A stretch of 64,000 bases of DNA. Origin: CADEED01 sp039931065. GTDB lineage: Bacteria > Pseudomonadota > Gammaproteobacteria > Steroidobacterales > Steroidobacteraceae. The translations under genes were made by a program, and so were the position numbers. Location of the stretch: NCBI GenBank assembly GCA_039931065.1, contig JBDTSP010000001.1:496001-560000 (forward strand), written 5' to 3'. Every line of letters begins with the position of its first letter. Position 1 is the first letter of the stretch. The notes below the pieces were generated by a model, which saw only the letters and a program-made list of their open reading frames with translations, was not told the DNA's origin and made no database searches. Below, piece by piece: positions 47,456 to 56,453 of this stretch.

Positions 47456-48169
47456 TCATCCCATGCCGAAAATGCGTTGAAGCGCTGATTGGAAGTGGCG
47501 CACCAACGCTGCTTCCGCCTGATCGGCATCGCGGCGAGCGCAGGCTTCGAGAATTTCGACGTGCTCGCGGAGGGTTCGCAACGCGAGCGGCGCTGTGATT
47601 CGGCGATCAAGCTTGATGAGGATGAGATAGTTCTTGAGGCGCCTGGCGGCGGTTTCGATGAGCGGATTTCGCAGGCTAGCAACCATCCCTCCATGCAGAC
47701 GGCTTTCGAGCGCTTCGAGTTGCTGCAGATTTTCCGGCTCCAGGCCTTTGCTCGTGATCTGTCTGACGAGGGTCTCGTGATCCTTGAGCAACTTTTCGAT
47801 CGCCGCCGCGTCTGCGCTTTCCGCATAGGTGCGAGCCGCAGTCCGCTCGATCATCGAGCGGAATTGATAGGTGCTGCGCGCAAGTTCTAGGTCGGGTTTG
47901 AGGAACTCGATGCCGGCGCGCGGGTGAATGGTGAGGACACCCTCGGTCTCCAGGATCCTGAGCGCATCGCGCAAGGGCTGGACCGGCAATCCTAACAAAC
48001 GGACCAAGTCGTTCTGCGAAAGATAGGCGCCGGCGGGAACCTTTCGGGTGAAGAGTCCTTCGAGGATGGCCTGATACGCCGTTTCGCCCAGGCTCCTGCC
48101 ACTGACTTCCGCGGGGGCGGAGGCCGCGACCGGCTTGGATGAAGTTTTGGGCTTGGATCGTTTGACCAT
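47456..48169 (-). CDS. GntR-family regulator with FCD effector domain
   Basis: The 237-aa protein starts MVKRSKPKTSSKPVAASAPA. The winged helix covers about 30-95 (YLSQNDLVRLLGLPVQPLRD and LRILETEGVLTIHPRAG), and the all-helical FCD domain follows (TYQFRSMIERTAARTYAESA, TLREHVEILEACARRDADQA). FCD regulators respond to sugar acids and hydroxyacids. It is divergent from the TonB receptor operon and is the probable repressor of the sugar genes. Confidence 0.88.
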   Translation of the reverse strand: MVKRSKPKTSSKPVAASAPAEVSGRSLGETAYQAILEGLFTRKVPAGAYLSQNDLVRLLGLPVQPLRDALRILETEGVLTIHPRAGIEFLKPDLELARSTYQFRSMIERTAARTYAESADAAAIEKLLKDHETLVRQITSKGLEPENLQQLEALESRLHGGMVASLRNPLIETAARRLKNYLILIKLDRRITAPLALRTLREHVEILEACARRDADQAEAALVRHFQSALQRIFGMG

Positions 48170-48242
48170 GCGCGATGTTATCTCAATGGGTTTCCGCAGG
48201 TTTTGATGCCGATTTCCTCGCAGCCATAAGATTTCATCTTCG

Positions 48243-48284
48243 TGTTGTGTACATTTCAGAGCGCAGTTATGATATTTCACAACA
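48243..48284. promoter_or_regulatory. Candidate GntR operator region upstream of the TonB receptor
   Basis: A 7-bp inverted repeat TGTTGTG...CACAACA with 28 bases between arms flanks the start-proximal promoter region. A TTGTGTACAT element, close to the GT-N2-AC core of FCD-type operators, lies at 48245-48254. Assignment is tentative. Confidence 0.3.
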
Positions 48285-48299
48285 AAGCGGGGGAGTATC

Positions 48300-51095
48300 A
48301 TGAAACGACCAAATCTGTATCACGGCGCGGCATATACGACGTTGGCGCTGTTCTGTGCGTCGCCGGCCCAGGCCCAGGTGGCTGGTGAGGAAACGGCAGA
48401 AATCGTCGTTACGGGAATTCGCGCCAGTCAAAAGCATGCGATTGAAGTCAAACGCACCGCGGTCAACGCGGTCGACGCGATTGCCAGCGAAGATCTCGGC
48501 AAGATGCCGGATCAGAACGTCGCGGAATCGCTGCAGCGCATACCCGGCATCACCATCGACCGCAGTCGCGGAGTCGGCAATTCGATAACCGTCCGCGGTC
48601 TGGGTCCACAGTTCAATACGGTGACGGTCAACGGGCGCGTCGTGGCCACCACCGGCGCGGGCCGGGAATTCGATTTCAGCGTCGTGCCGTCGGAGCTCAT
48701 CGCGGGCGCCGAGGTGTACAAGAGCCCGCAGGCCAATATCAACGGCGCCAGCATTGGCGCAACCGTCAACATCAAGACGCTGCGGCCGCTCGATCAGGAG
48801 GCCGGCCTGCAAGGCGGCGGTTCGGTTCACGCTTATCTCGCGGAGCTTGGAGACAAGACGACGCCATCGGCGGCGGGGTATTTCACCTGGAAGAACGATG
48901 CTGGCCGGTTTGGCGTTGCCGGCGTCGTCATCTATGACAAGAAGGACGAGCGCACCGACAACTTCTTCCCTGGCGCGAGCTCTTCTCCGCGCAGCTTCGA
49001 CGACGGATATTACGGAGCAGTCGGCAACGACTCGGGCGGAAATCTCTGCGTCGGAAGCGTGACCGGCGGAGTCTGTTCACCCCGCATCGCCGACGACGTG
49101 ACCCTGTTCCGCGACGTGGACATGTATCACAACTTCGCCAACCAGGTGGAGATCTCCGAACGCGAGCGCACCGGCGGAAACCTGACCGTTCAATACGACG
49201 CGACGGACAATCTGCGCCTGACATTCGATGCGATGGTCTCGCACGATGATCATTACTTTCACAACTCCAGCATCGTGACGGACTTCAGCGGCGGCACGCT
49301 GACCAATCAGGTCGTCGTGGGCGGCACCGATACGACCGAGACGGTCGCCGGCCACGTTCGCACCGTGCATGTCGGCGGCACGGCGATGGCGGAAACGTTC
49401 CAGGGCGGAACCGTCGACGAGATCGTCGAGGATCGCCCGCAAACACGTCTGGTGAGTCTCTACGGATTCCGTGGGGACTGGAAAAACGGACCTTTGGCTG
49501 CCAGCTTCGACGCGTCGATGAGCAAAGCGGAGTACCGCGATCCGGACGGCAACTTCACGACGGTCCGCCTGAAGGACATGGACTTCACGTATGACCGTGC
49601 GAATGGAACGCCGGTGACGGATTTTTCAACCAGCGGACCGTTCTCGCCCGCGGCGACCGACGTCTCTCACCGCAATGCGCATTACGTCAGCACCGAAGGT
49701 CTCAACTACGACGATACGATCTACGACGCCAGGTTCGATGTCTCGTGGGATAACGATGGCGCGGTCGCATTGTTTGGCGGCGTGGGCTATTCGGACCGGA
49801 CCAAGGATACGGAAGGGTTCACCTCGCCCAATGCCTGCGCCTATTGCGGTAGCGATGTGATCCTGCCCGCGTCGCTGTTCCGCGTGACGCATTTGAATTG
49901 GATGGGGGATGTCAACGCAGACACCGAGCGCGAGTGGGTGGACTACGACACGGACGCACTCATCGCCGCCATGATCCAGGCCAATACCACGGCCAACCCG
50001 GCACTGCACAACGGCAGCTTCGAGCTCCCGGTCCCCAATCCCGCCGGCAGTTCGTCCGTGGAGGAAAAAGTCTCGCTCGCCTACTTGATGGCGCAGTTCA
50101 AAGGTGACCTGGGCTCCATGCCGCTCGCCATCAACGCCGGTGTGCGTTTCGAAAAGACGGGCTTCACGTCCGACGGCGCCAGCCAGACCGTCCTCAGCGC
50201 AGTGCCGAATGGAACGGGGCAAAACATCATCGTGTTGTCGCCCATCGTGCCGGTCAGCCTGAGCGGCGACTACACCGACATCCTGCCGTCGCTCAACGTA
50301 CGTCTGAACCTCACGGACGACCTGGTTCTGCGAACGGCGGCCTCGCGTGTGATTTCGCGCCCGACGCTGACGGATCTTTCGCCGGCGCAAAACATCACCA
50401 GCAACCCGGGCAATGAACGCATCTCCCGAGGCAATCCCAATCTGCTGCCGTTCCGTGCGTCGCAGATCGAAGCGGGGCTCGAGTGGTATTACGACGATCT
50501 GTCGATTCTCTCGGGCACCTTCTTCTACAAGTCGATCGACTCGTTCATCACCCGCGGTGTGAGCCAGCAACAGGTCGATCAGGTGACCTTCATCATCGAC
50601 GAACCCGTGAACGGCAAAGGCGCGAGCGTCAATGGCCTGGAGGTGAGCTACCAGACCGTGTTCAAGAATCTGCCGGCGCCATTCGATGGTCTCGGTACGC
50701 AAATCAGCTACACGTACACGGACAGCGACGCGGACTACGTGAATCCTGCGCGTCCGACTGCATCCCATTACACCTTGGCGGGGCTCTCGCACAATTCGTA
50801 TACGGCCGTCGGGTTCTACGAGAAGGGCCCATGGCAGGCGCGCCTCTCGTATACGTATAGAGATCAGTATCTGTTCGCGCCGCAGACACAAACTGGCGTG
50901 CCTGAGTTCGTGGACAGCTACGATCAGCTCGACGCCGGCATTCAGTTCAACGTGACGCCGAACATCATCCTCACGGCCGATGCCATCAACCTGACGGATT
51001 CGTATGAGTTCCACTATGCGAACGTCATTCAAAACACTCAGGAATATCGCACGGTCGGCCGGCGGTTCTCCCTCGGTGTTCGCATGAAGTTCTGA
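48300..51095 (+). CDS. TonB-dependent receptor (carbohydrate-type), 931 aa
   Basis: This is an outer-membrane ligand-gated transporter. The signal peptide ends near PAQAQ (residue 26). The TonB-box-like EIVVTGIRAS and plug domain with DLGKMPDQNVAESLQRIPGI and SITVRGLGPQFNTVTVNGR match the Xanthomonas/Caulobacter carbohydrate subgroup (TIGR01782). The 22-strand barrel ends FSLGVRMKF with the required terminal Phe. GGGGGAG precedes the ATG. It heads the plus-strand sugar-acid operon and would import the oligosaccharide or sugar feeding it. Confidence 0.95.
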   Translation: MKRPNLYHGAAYTTLALFCASPAQAQVAGEETAEIVVTGIRASQKHAIEVKRTAVNAVDAIASEDLGKMPDQNVAESLQRIPGITIDRSRGVGNSITVRGLGPQFNTVTVNGRVVATTGAGREFDFSVVPSELIAGAEVYKSPQANINGASIGATVNIKTLRPLDQEAGLQGGGSVHAYLAELGDKTTPSAAGYFTWKNDAGRFGVAGVVIYDKKDERTDNFFPGASSSPRSFDDGYYGAVGNDSGGNLCVGSVTGGVCSPRIADDVTLFRDVDMYHNFANQVEISERERTGGNLTVQYDATDNLRLTFDAMVSHDDHYFHNSSIVTDFSGGTLTNQVVVGGTDTTETVAGHVRTVHVGGTAMAETFQGGTVDEIVEDRPQTRLVSLYGFRGDWKNGPLAASFDASMSKAEYRDPDGNFTTVRLKDMDFTYDRANGTPVTDFSTSGPFSPAATDVSHRNAHYVSTEGLNYDDTIYDARFDVSWDNDGAVALFGGVGYSDRTKDTEGFTSPNACAYCGSDVILPASLFRVTHLNWMGDVNADTEREWVDYDTDALIAAMIQANTTANPALHNGSFELPVPNPAGSSSVEEKVSLAYLMAQFKGDLGSMPLAINAGVRFEKTGFTSDGASQTVLSAVPNGTGQNIIVLSPIVPVSLSGDYTDILPSLNVRLNLTDDLVLRTAASRVISRPTLTDLSPAQNITSNPGNERISRGNPNLLPFRASQIEAGLEWYYDDLSILSGTFFYKSIDSFITRGVSQQQVDQVTFIIDEPVNGKGASVNGLEVSYQTVFKNLPAPFDGLGTQISYTYTDSDADYVNPARPTASHYTLAGLSHNSYTAVGFYEKGPWQARLSYTYRDQYLFAPQTQTGVPEFVDSYDQLDAGIQFNVTPNIILTADAINLTDSYEFHYANVIQNTQEYRTVGRRFSLGVRMKF

Positions 51096-51103
51096 CGGAA
51101 ATC

Positions 51104-51134
51104 ACGGCTGGAGCGTTTTCGACGCCCCAGCCGT
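51104..51134 (+). terminator. Hairpin after the TonB receptor gene
   Basis: ACGGCTGG/CCAGCCGT with an inner GCG/CGC after one mismatch encloses a TTTTCGA loop, starting nine bases after the receptor stop. There is no T-tract, so it may be an mRNA-stabilising or partially terminating stem that lowers expression of downstream enzymes relative to the receptor. Confidence 0.45.
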
Positions 51135-51194
51135 CTGACGAACCCCACGTCTCACCAGGGTGCCAGAACAGCGCTTTCTCCAGAATCAGCTCGA

Positions 51195-52340
51195 ATGCAA
51201 ATCGTCGACTTTCGCATCACCCGTTTCCAGTTCCCGCGCGACCGCGTCATCGGCGACAGCCAGGTGCGTGCGGACGAAGTCCACATGGCCACGCTCGAGC
51301 TCATCGGCGAGCGCGGCGAGACGGGGCTCGGCTTCATGCAGTCCTTGTTCCATCCGCTGCCGGCGGAAAAGGAAATCGAGCGCACCTTCCGCGAAGAGTG
51401 CTGGCCTTCGATCGAAGGCCAGCACGTCGAAGCGCTGGCGCATGCGGTACGCCGCCCACGCGGCGGCAACGTGCGGCGCCTGGGCCTGCCGTTCGAAGAG
51501 GCGCTTCAGCACGCGATCTGGGACTTGTTCGCCAAGTCCGTGCGCCTGCCGTTGTGGAAGTTGTTAGGCGCCGAGCGCCGCGAAATCACCGCCTATGCGA
51601 GTGGGCTCGACTTCCACCTGAGCGACGAGGAGTTCGGCCGGCTATTCGCGCAGGCGGCGGGGCAGGGCTTCCGTGCCTTCAAGATCAAGGTTGGACATCC
51701 TGAGCTCGAACGGGACCTGCATCGTCTCGCCCTGCTGAAGCGCGTCATCGGCGCCGATGCGCTCGTGATGGTGGACGCAAACGAGGCGTGGACGCCGAAG
51801 CAGGCGGTGCGCAACCTGACTCTCATGCAGCGCGCCGGCCACGACATCTACTGGGTCGAGGATCCGATCCTGCGCGATGACTTCGCGGGCCTGAAACTGA
51901 TCCAGGATCAATGCGGCCCGACCCTGGTCAACGCCGGCGAATACCTGGACGCGAGCGGCAAGCGCAAACTGCTCGAGGCGCGGGTCTGCGATCTGCTCAA
52001 TGTCCACGGCCAAGTGACCGACGTCATGCGCATCGGCTGGCTCGCGGCCGACATGGGCGCGAGGATCTCGATGGGCAATACGTTCCTCGAAGTCGGCGTC
52101 AACATGGCGCTCGCCTTGCCGGGAGTGGAGTGGCTCGAGTATTCGTTCCAGAACTTCGAGCACCTCGTGGAGCAGCCTTACGAAATCCGCGACGGCCGTA
52201 TTTTCGGTTCCGAAGCGCCGGGCCACGGGCTGGTGGTCAACGAACTCGCGCGCCGCACGTGGCGTCGCCCCGAAGTGGTGTTGCGCGACGAGAAGTCGCA
52301 CGTGCCGCCGCAGCTGCGGCTGCGCCCGTCGAGTCCCTGA
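51195..52340 (+). CDS. Enolase-superfamily sugar-acid dehydratase (MR/MLE-like)
   Basis: The 381-aa protein has the capping domain, then the barrel with FKIKVG (Lys163-x-Lys165 base), metal ligands Asp194 in VDANEAW, Glu222 in WVEDP and Glu249 in NAGEYL, and His271 in LLNVHGQVTDVMR. It should dehydrate a six-carbon aldonate to the 2-keto-3-deoxy acid. It is shorter than the described L-fuconate dehydratase (about 430 aa) and its motifs differ, so it may be a distinct branch with different sugar-acid specificity. The gene starts the enzyme part of the operon. Confidence 0.85.
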   Translation: MQIVDFRITRFQFPRDRVIGDSQVRADEVHMATLELIGERGETGLGFMQSLFHPLPAEKEIERTFREECWPSIEGQHVEALAHAVRRPRGGNVRRLGLPFEEALQHAIWDLFAKSVRLPLWKLLGAERREITAYASGLDFHLSDEEFGRLFAQAAGQGFRAFKIKVGHPELERDLHRLALLKRVIGADALVMVDANEAWTPKQAVRNLTLMQRAGHDIYWVEDPILRDDFAGLKLIQDQCGPTLVNAGEYLDASGKRKLLEARVCDLLNVHGQVTDVMRIGWLAADMGARISMGNTFLEVGVNMALALPGVEWLEYSFQNFEHLVEQPYEIRDGRIFGSEAPGHGLVVNELARRTWRRPEVVLRDEKSHVPPQLRLRPSSP

Positions 52341-52349
52341 GAGCCGCTC

Positions 52350-53642
52350 ATGAGCATTCCACCACTGGCCATGCCAGGTGCAGCGCTGGCAAATCCGGCG
52401 CACGTGAGCGGTGCGCAACGCTGGCTGCTGCTGTTCTCGCTTGCGACGGTATTCTTCATCCTGCTGGCGCTGTATTGCGGCGTGTTGTCGGTCCTGCTTC
52501 CCAACCAGATCCAGGCCATCGATCCGTCCAACAAGGCGCGCAATCTCGCCATCGTGTTCGCCATCACTTCGGTTTTCAGTACCACTATCACGCCGATCGC
52601 CGGCGCGCTGTCCGACCGCACCCGCACGCGCTGGGGCCGACGCACCCCCTGGATCGTTGCCGGCGCGCTGCTCGGCGGCGCCTCTTTGATGATCTCGTCG
52701 CAGATGCAGACGCTCTGGACCATCACTTTCTTCTGGGTGCTGGCGGGCGCCTCGCTCAATTCCATGCAAGCTGCGCTGACTACTATCGTCGCCGATCGCT
52801 TTCCAGAGAAGGAGCGCGGCACGGTGTCGGGCTTCGTCGGCGCCGGCATGACCGCCGGTGGCACCGTCGGCATCATTGTCGCCGGTTACACGGCCTCATC
52901 GCTCACGCTCGCCTATGCACTGTTCGCCGTGCCGATCGCCGTGTGTTGCCTGGCTTTCGTCCTTCTCAATCCTGAGCCGCGCGTCGCGCGCGCACCTGCG
53001 CCGCCGTGGCGCGCCGGTGCATTCTTCAGGAGCTTCTGGGTCAGTCCGCGCGAACATCCCGATTTCGCCTGGGCGTTCTTCGGACGCTTCGCCATCTACA
53101 TGGGCTACCAGGGAATCGTCACCTATCTACTTTATATCCTGCAGGGTTACATCGGCCTGGGGCTGGACGATGCGAATCACATGATCGCCAAGCTGTCGAC
53201 GGTGACCTTCGTCGCGCTCGTGATCGCCGGATTGGGTTCGGGATTGCTGTCCGACGCGATCGGCCGGCGCAAGCCGCTGGTCTTCATCGCAAGTCTGCTC
53301 ATGGCAATCGCGGTGACGGTGCCACTATTCGTGCCGTCGATACCCGGAATGATCTGGTACGCCGCGCTCATGGGGATTGGCTATGGCGCATTCATGTCGG
53401 TTGACATGGCGCTCATGACGCAGGTGCTGCCGAAGTCGCTCAAGGGCGCGGATGGAGACTCGACCGGCAAGGATCTCGGCATCCTCTCGAGCGCCATCAA
53501 CGTGCCGCAGATCCTGAGCCCGGTATGGTGCGCGTGGTTGTTGAATCTTTCCGGCAACGATTACCGATGGCTGTTCATCTCGGCGATGGTGTTCGTGTTC
53601 GCCGGATCGTTCTTCGTCCTGCCGATCAAGTCGGTGCGCTGA
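52350..53642 (+). CDS. Major facilitator superfamily sugar permease, 430 aa
   Basis: This 12-helix inner-membrane transporter has the MFS loop signature GALSDRTRTRWGRRTPWIVA between helices 2 and 3, and a symmetrical second half with SDAIGRRKPLVFIASLLMAI. The RTRxGRRxPWI loop is typical of the GPH/sugar-cation and related families. It lies in the operon 10 bases after the dehydratase and probably carries the free sugar or aldonate across the inner membrane. Confidence 0.88.
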   Translation: MSIPPLAMPGAALANPAHVSGAQRWLLLFSLATVFFILLALYCGVLSVLLPNQIQAIDPSNKARNLAIVFAITSVFSTTITPIAGALSDRTRTRWGRRTPWIVAGALLGGASLMISSQMQTLWTITFFWVLAGASLNSMQAALTTIVADRFPEKERGTVSGFVGAGMTAGGTVGIIVAGYTASSLTLAYALFAVPIAVCCLAFVLLNPEPRVARAPAPPWRAGAFFRSFWVSPREHPDFAWAFFGRFAIYMGYQGIVTYLLYILQGYIGLGLDDANHMIAKLSTVTFVALVIAGLGSGLLSDAIGRRKPLVFIASLLMAIAVTVPLFVPSIPGMIWYAALMGIGYGAFMSVDMALMTQVLPKSLKGADGDSTGKDLGILSSAINVPQILSPVWCAWLLNLSGNDYRWLFISAMVFVFAGSFFVLPIKSVR

Positions 53643-53663
53643 GGCGCAGCCTCGGGGACTCGA

Positions 53664-54389
53664 ATGTCACGGCTCGCCGGGAAAACTGCGCTGGTAACCG
53701 CCGCTGCCCAGGGAATCGGGCGTGCAACCGCCGAGCTGTTCCGGCGCGAAGGCGCGCGCGTCATTGCCGCGGATATCGACCTCAAGAAGCTCTCGACGCT
53801 GGACGGCTGCGAGCCTCGCCGCCTCGATGCGCGCGATCCGCTCGCCATCGCCGCATTGGCGGACGAGGTCGGGGCTGTCGACGCGCTCTTCAACTGCGTG
53901 GGGTACGTTCACGCGGGCAACATACTGGAGTGCGAGGAGGCCGCCTGGCGCGACTCGATCGATCTGAACATGACGCCGATGTACCGCGTCATCCGTGCCT
54001 TTCTACCGGCGATGCTGGCGGCTGGTGGCGGTTCGATCGTAAACGTCGCCTCGGTCGCCGCCGTCAAAGGTGTGCCGGGCCGCTTCGCCTACATGGCGAC
54101 AAAGGCCGCAATCGTCGGGATCACGAAATCCACCGCACTGGATTTCGTGGCCCGCGGAATACGTTGTAACGCGATATGTCCGGGAACTGTCGATACGCCG
54201 TCGCTGCATGAACGCATGGCCGCGACGGGTGACTATCAGTCTGCGCGTTCCGCCTTCATCGCGCGTCAGCCCATGGGGCGGCTCGGCACACCCGAAGAAG
54301 TGGCAGCGCTGGCGTTGTACCTGGCGAGCGACGAATCGCGGTTCATGACCGGACAGTTGCATCTGCTCGATGGAGGCTGGGCGACGTGA
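53664..54389 (+). CDS. SDR oxidoreductase, probable 2-keto-3-deoxy-sugar-acid dehydrogenase
   Basis: The 241-aa short-chain dehydrogenase has the cofactor motif TAAAQGIGRATAE (about 11-23), an NAD-preferring Asp after strand 2 (AADIDLKKL), catalytic Ser in NVASVAA, and YMATK. It resembles the 2-keto-3-deoxy-L-fuconate 4-dehydrogenases (LRA5-like) that form the 2,4-diketo acid. It starts 22 bases after the permease and its stop overlaps the next GTG. Confidence 0.87.
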   Translation: MSRLAGKTALVTAAAQGIGRATAELFRREGARVIAADIDLKKLSTLDGCEPRRLDARDPLAIAALADEVGAVDALFNCVGYVHAGNILECEEAAWRDSIDLNMTPMYRVIRAFLPAMLAAGGGSIVNVASVAAVKGVPGRFAYMATKAAIVGITKSTALDFVARGIRCNAICPGTVDTPSLHERMAATGDYQSARSAFIARQPMGRLGTPEEVAALALYLASDESRFMTGQLHLLDGGWAT

Positions 54390-54757
54390 GTGCGACGGCG
54401 CTGCGGCGGCAATGTTTCGCGCTCGATCTCAAGGACGACGCTGCTGCAATCGAAAGCTACAAGCACTGGCATCGCCCCGGCGGGCCGCCGGCCGAAGTGA
54501 CCCGCGCGCTGCGCGCGGCGGGTATTGCCGCGCTCGACATCTATCTGGTCGGCAACCGCTTGTTCATGGTGATGGATTCCGGTGAGGATTTCGCGGCCGT
54601 CGCGGAAGCCACCGACAACAGTGACAGTCCGCACGTGCGGGACTGGGAGACGTTGATGTCAGAGTTGCAGCAAGACCTGCCGTTTCCGCAGCGCGTGTCG
54701 CCGGCAGGAAAGTGGCAGATCATGGAGCATATCTACAGCCTGACGGCGCAGCCATGA
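54386..54757 (+). CDS. L-fucose/L-rhamnose mutarotase family protein
   Basis: The 123-aa ferredoxin-like protein (DUF718 family) interconverts sugar anomers. It has the family pattern CFALDLKDD then SYKHWHRPGGPPAEVTRALR, AGIAALDIYLVGNRLFMVMD and a C-terminal WQIMEHIYSL. WHRP with a late IYxxxxRLFMVMD is closer to the mutarotases found in L-fucose oxidative clusters than to RhaM. GTG start overlaps the SDR stop; ATGA overlap with the next gene. Confidence 0.85.
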   Translation: MSATALRRQCFALDLKDDAAAIESYKHWHRPGGPPAEVTRALRAAGIAALDIYLVGNRLFMVMDSGEDFAAVAEATDNSDSPHVRDWETLMSELQQDLPFPQRVSPAGKWQIMEHIYSLTAQP

Positions 54758-55602
54758 AGCTCGTGCGCTTCGGCCCGGCAGGTGAGGAAAAGCCGGGACT
54801 GCTTGATTCGGCGGGAAATATCCGCGATCTGAGCGCTATGGTTTCCGACATCGCCGGCGACGTGCTCGGCCCGGCGACGCTGGCGAAGCTCGCGACGCTC
54901 GATCCGACCAAACTACCGCAGGTGCCGGCCGGAGTGCGCATAGGTCCCTGCGTTGGCGCAGTCGGGAAGTTCATCTGCATTGGCCTCAATTATTCCGACC
55001 ACGCGGCCGAGTCGAACCTGCCGGTGCCGGCCGAGCCGGTGGTGTTCGGAAAATGGACCAGCGCCATCGTCGGTCCCAACGACGACATCGAAATTCCTCG
55101 CGGCGCACAGAAAACGGATTGGGAAGTGGAACTCGGCGTGGTCATCGGCCGATACGGCCGTTACATCGACGAGCGTGATGCGCTGTCGCACGTGGCGGGC
55201 TATTGCGTCATTCACGATGTGTCGGAACGCGAATTCCAGCTGGAGCGCGGTGGCACCTGGGACAAGGGCAAGGGCTGCGATACCTTCGGGCCTCTGGGGC
55301 CATGGCTCGTGACATGCGACGAGATTCCAGACCCGCATGCGCTGCGCATGTGGCTCGAAGTCGACGGCAAGCGCTACCAGGACGGCAACAGCGCCAACAT
55401 GATCTTTCGCATCCCGCATCTCGTGAGCTACCTCAGCGGCATGATGAGCCTGCATCCCGGTGACGTCATTTCGACTGGTACACCGGCCGGCGTGGGTCTG
55501 GGCTTGAAGCCGCCGGTATTCCTGCGACCGGGCAATACCGTACGGCTCGGCATCGACGGATTGGGCGAACAGCGCCAGAGCGTCCGGGCGTGCCGCGTGT
55601 GA
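54754..55602 (+). CDS. Fumarylacetoacetate hydrolase-family 2,4-diketo-3-deoxy-sugar-acid hydrolase
   Basis: The 282-aa protein (start MKLVRFGPAGEEKPGLLDSA) has the FAH metal-site motifs: GLNYSDHAAES, DWEVELGVVIGRYGR, DKGKGCDTFGPLGPWLV and GTPAGVGLG. It should cleave 2,4-diketo-3-deoxy-L-fuconate (or a C6 analogue) to pyruvate and a 2-hydroxyacid: L-lactate from fucose/rhamnose, glycerate from L-galactose. Its stop overlaps the lactonase ATG (TGATG). Confidence 0.88.
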   Translation: MKLVRFGPAGEEKPGLLDSAGNIRDLSAMVSDIAGDVLGPATLAKLATLDPTKLPQVPAGVRIGPCVGAVGKFICIGLNYSDHAAESNLPVPAEPVVFGKWTSAIVGPNDDIEIPRGAQKTDWEVELGVVIGRYGRYIDERDALSHVAGYCVIHDVSEREFQLERGGTWDKGKGCDTFGPLGPWLVTCDEIPDPHALRMWLEVDGKRYQDGNSANMIFRIPHLVSYLSGMMSLHPGDVISTGTPAGVGLGLKPPVFLRPGNTVRLGIDGLGEQRQSVRACRV

Positions 55603-56453
55603 TGCGAATCGATTCGCACGTGCACTTCTGGCGGTTCGCGGCGGCCGATTATCCGTGGATGAGCGAGGACATGCGGGCGCTCAGGCGCAATTGTCTTACG
55701 ACGGACGCGCATGCGTTATTCCAGCAGGCGGACATCGACGGCTGCGTCGCTGTCCAGGCGCGCATGAGCGAAGCGGAAACCGATTTTCTTCTCGAGCTTG
55801 CGGCGATGTATCCGTGGATCGCGGCCGTCGTCGGCTGGGTTGATCTCGCGAACGATCGGCTGGCGCAGCATCTCGAACGATGGCGCGATGCGAAGTGCCT
55901 CGCAGGCTTTCGCCACATTTTGCAGAACGATCCTGCGGCCGGAGACTTGGTCGCCAGCGCAGATTTTCGTCGTGGCGTCTCGCTCCTGCAACAGCGCGCG
56001 CTGATCTACGAGCTCCTCATCTCTGCCGAACAGTTGCCGCACATGGCGGAATTTTGCCGCACGCTAGATAGTCACTGGCTCGTACTAGATCATCTCGGCA
56101 AGCCCGACATCAGAAACCGGCAGTTCGACTCCTGGCTGCGAGACGTGAAGCCGCTGGCAGAACTACCACACGTGGTCTGCAAATTGTCCGGCATCGTCAC
56201 CGAAGCCAACGATGCGAGTGGCGCATTCGAGGAAACACATATCCGCCGGTATCTCGATGCCGCCCTCGAGTTGTTTGGCGCGCGCCGATTGATGTTTGGT
56301 TCGGATTGGCCAGTCTGCACGCTGGTCGCCTCGCACGCGGAAACCACGGCGATCATCGAGCGCTGGTGCTCGAGGCTGTCAGCCTCGGAGCGTGACTGGC
56401 TGTGGAGGAACACGGCCGCGGCGGTTTACGGACTGGATCCAGCGCCGCGTTGA
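55602..56453 (+). CDS. Amidohydrolase-family sugar lactonase (L-fucono/L-rhamnono-lactonase type)
   Basis: The 283-aa TIM barrel has RIDSHVHFW (HxH metal site), LDHLGKP, and FGSDWPVC (metal Asp). This is the COG3618 group that hydrolyses fucono-, rhamnono- and galactono-1,4/1,5-lactones. It opens the lactone made by the AKR. ATG at 55602 overlaps the FAH stop; a GTG 12 bases earlier is the other option. It is the last gene of the operon, close to repeat copy D. Confidence 0.88.
   Translation: MRIDSHVHFWRFAAADYPWMSEDMRALRRNCLTTDAHALFQQADIDGCVAVQARMSEAETDFLLELAAMYPWIAAVVGWVDLANDRLAQHLERWRDAKCLAGFRHILQNDPAAGDLVASADFRRGVSLLQQRALIYELLISAEQLPHMAEFCRTLDSHWLVLDHLGKPDIRNRQFDSWLRDVKPLAELPHVVCKLSGIVTEANDASGAFEETHIRRYLDAALELFGARRLMFGSDWPVCTLVASHAETTAIIERWCSRLSASERDWLWRNTAAAVYGLDPAPR

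Noticed and set aside
49626..51032. 468-codon minus-strand open frame
   Set aside because: Antisense shadow of the TonB receptor; Arg/Val-rich without domains.
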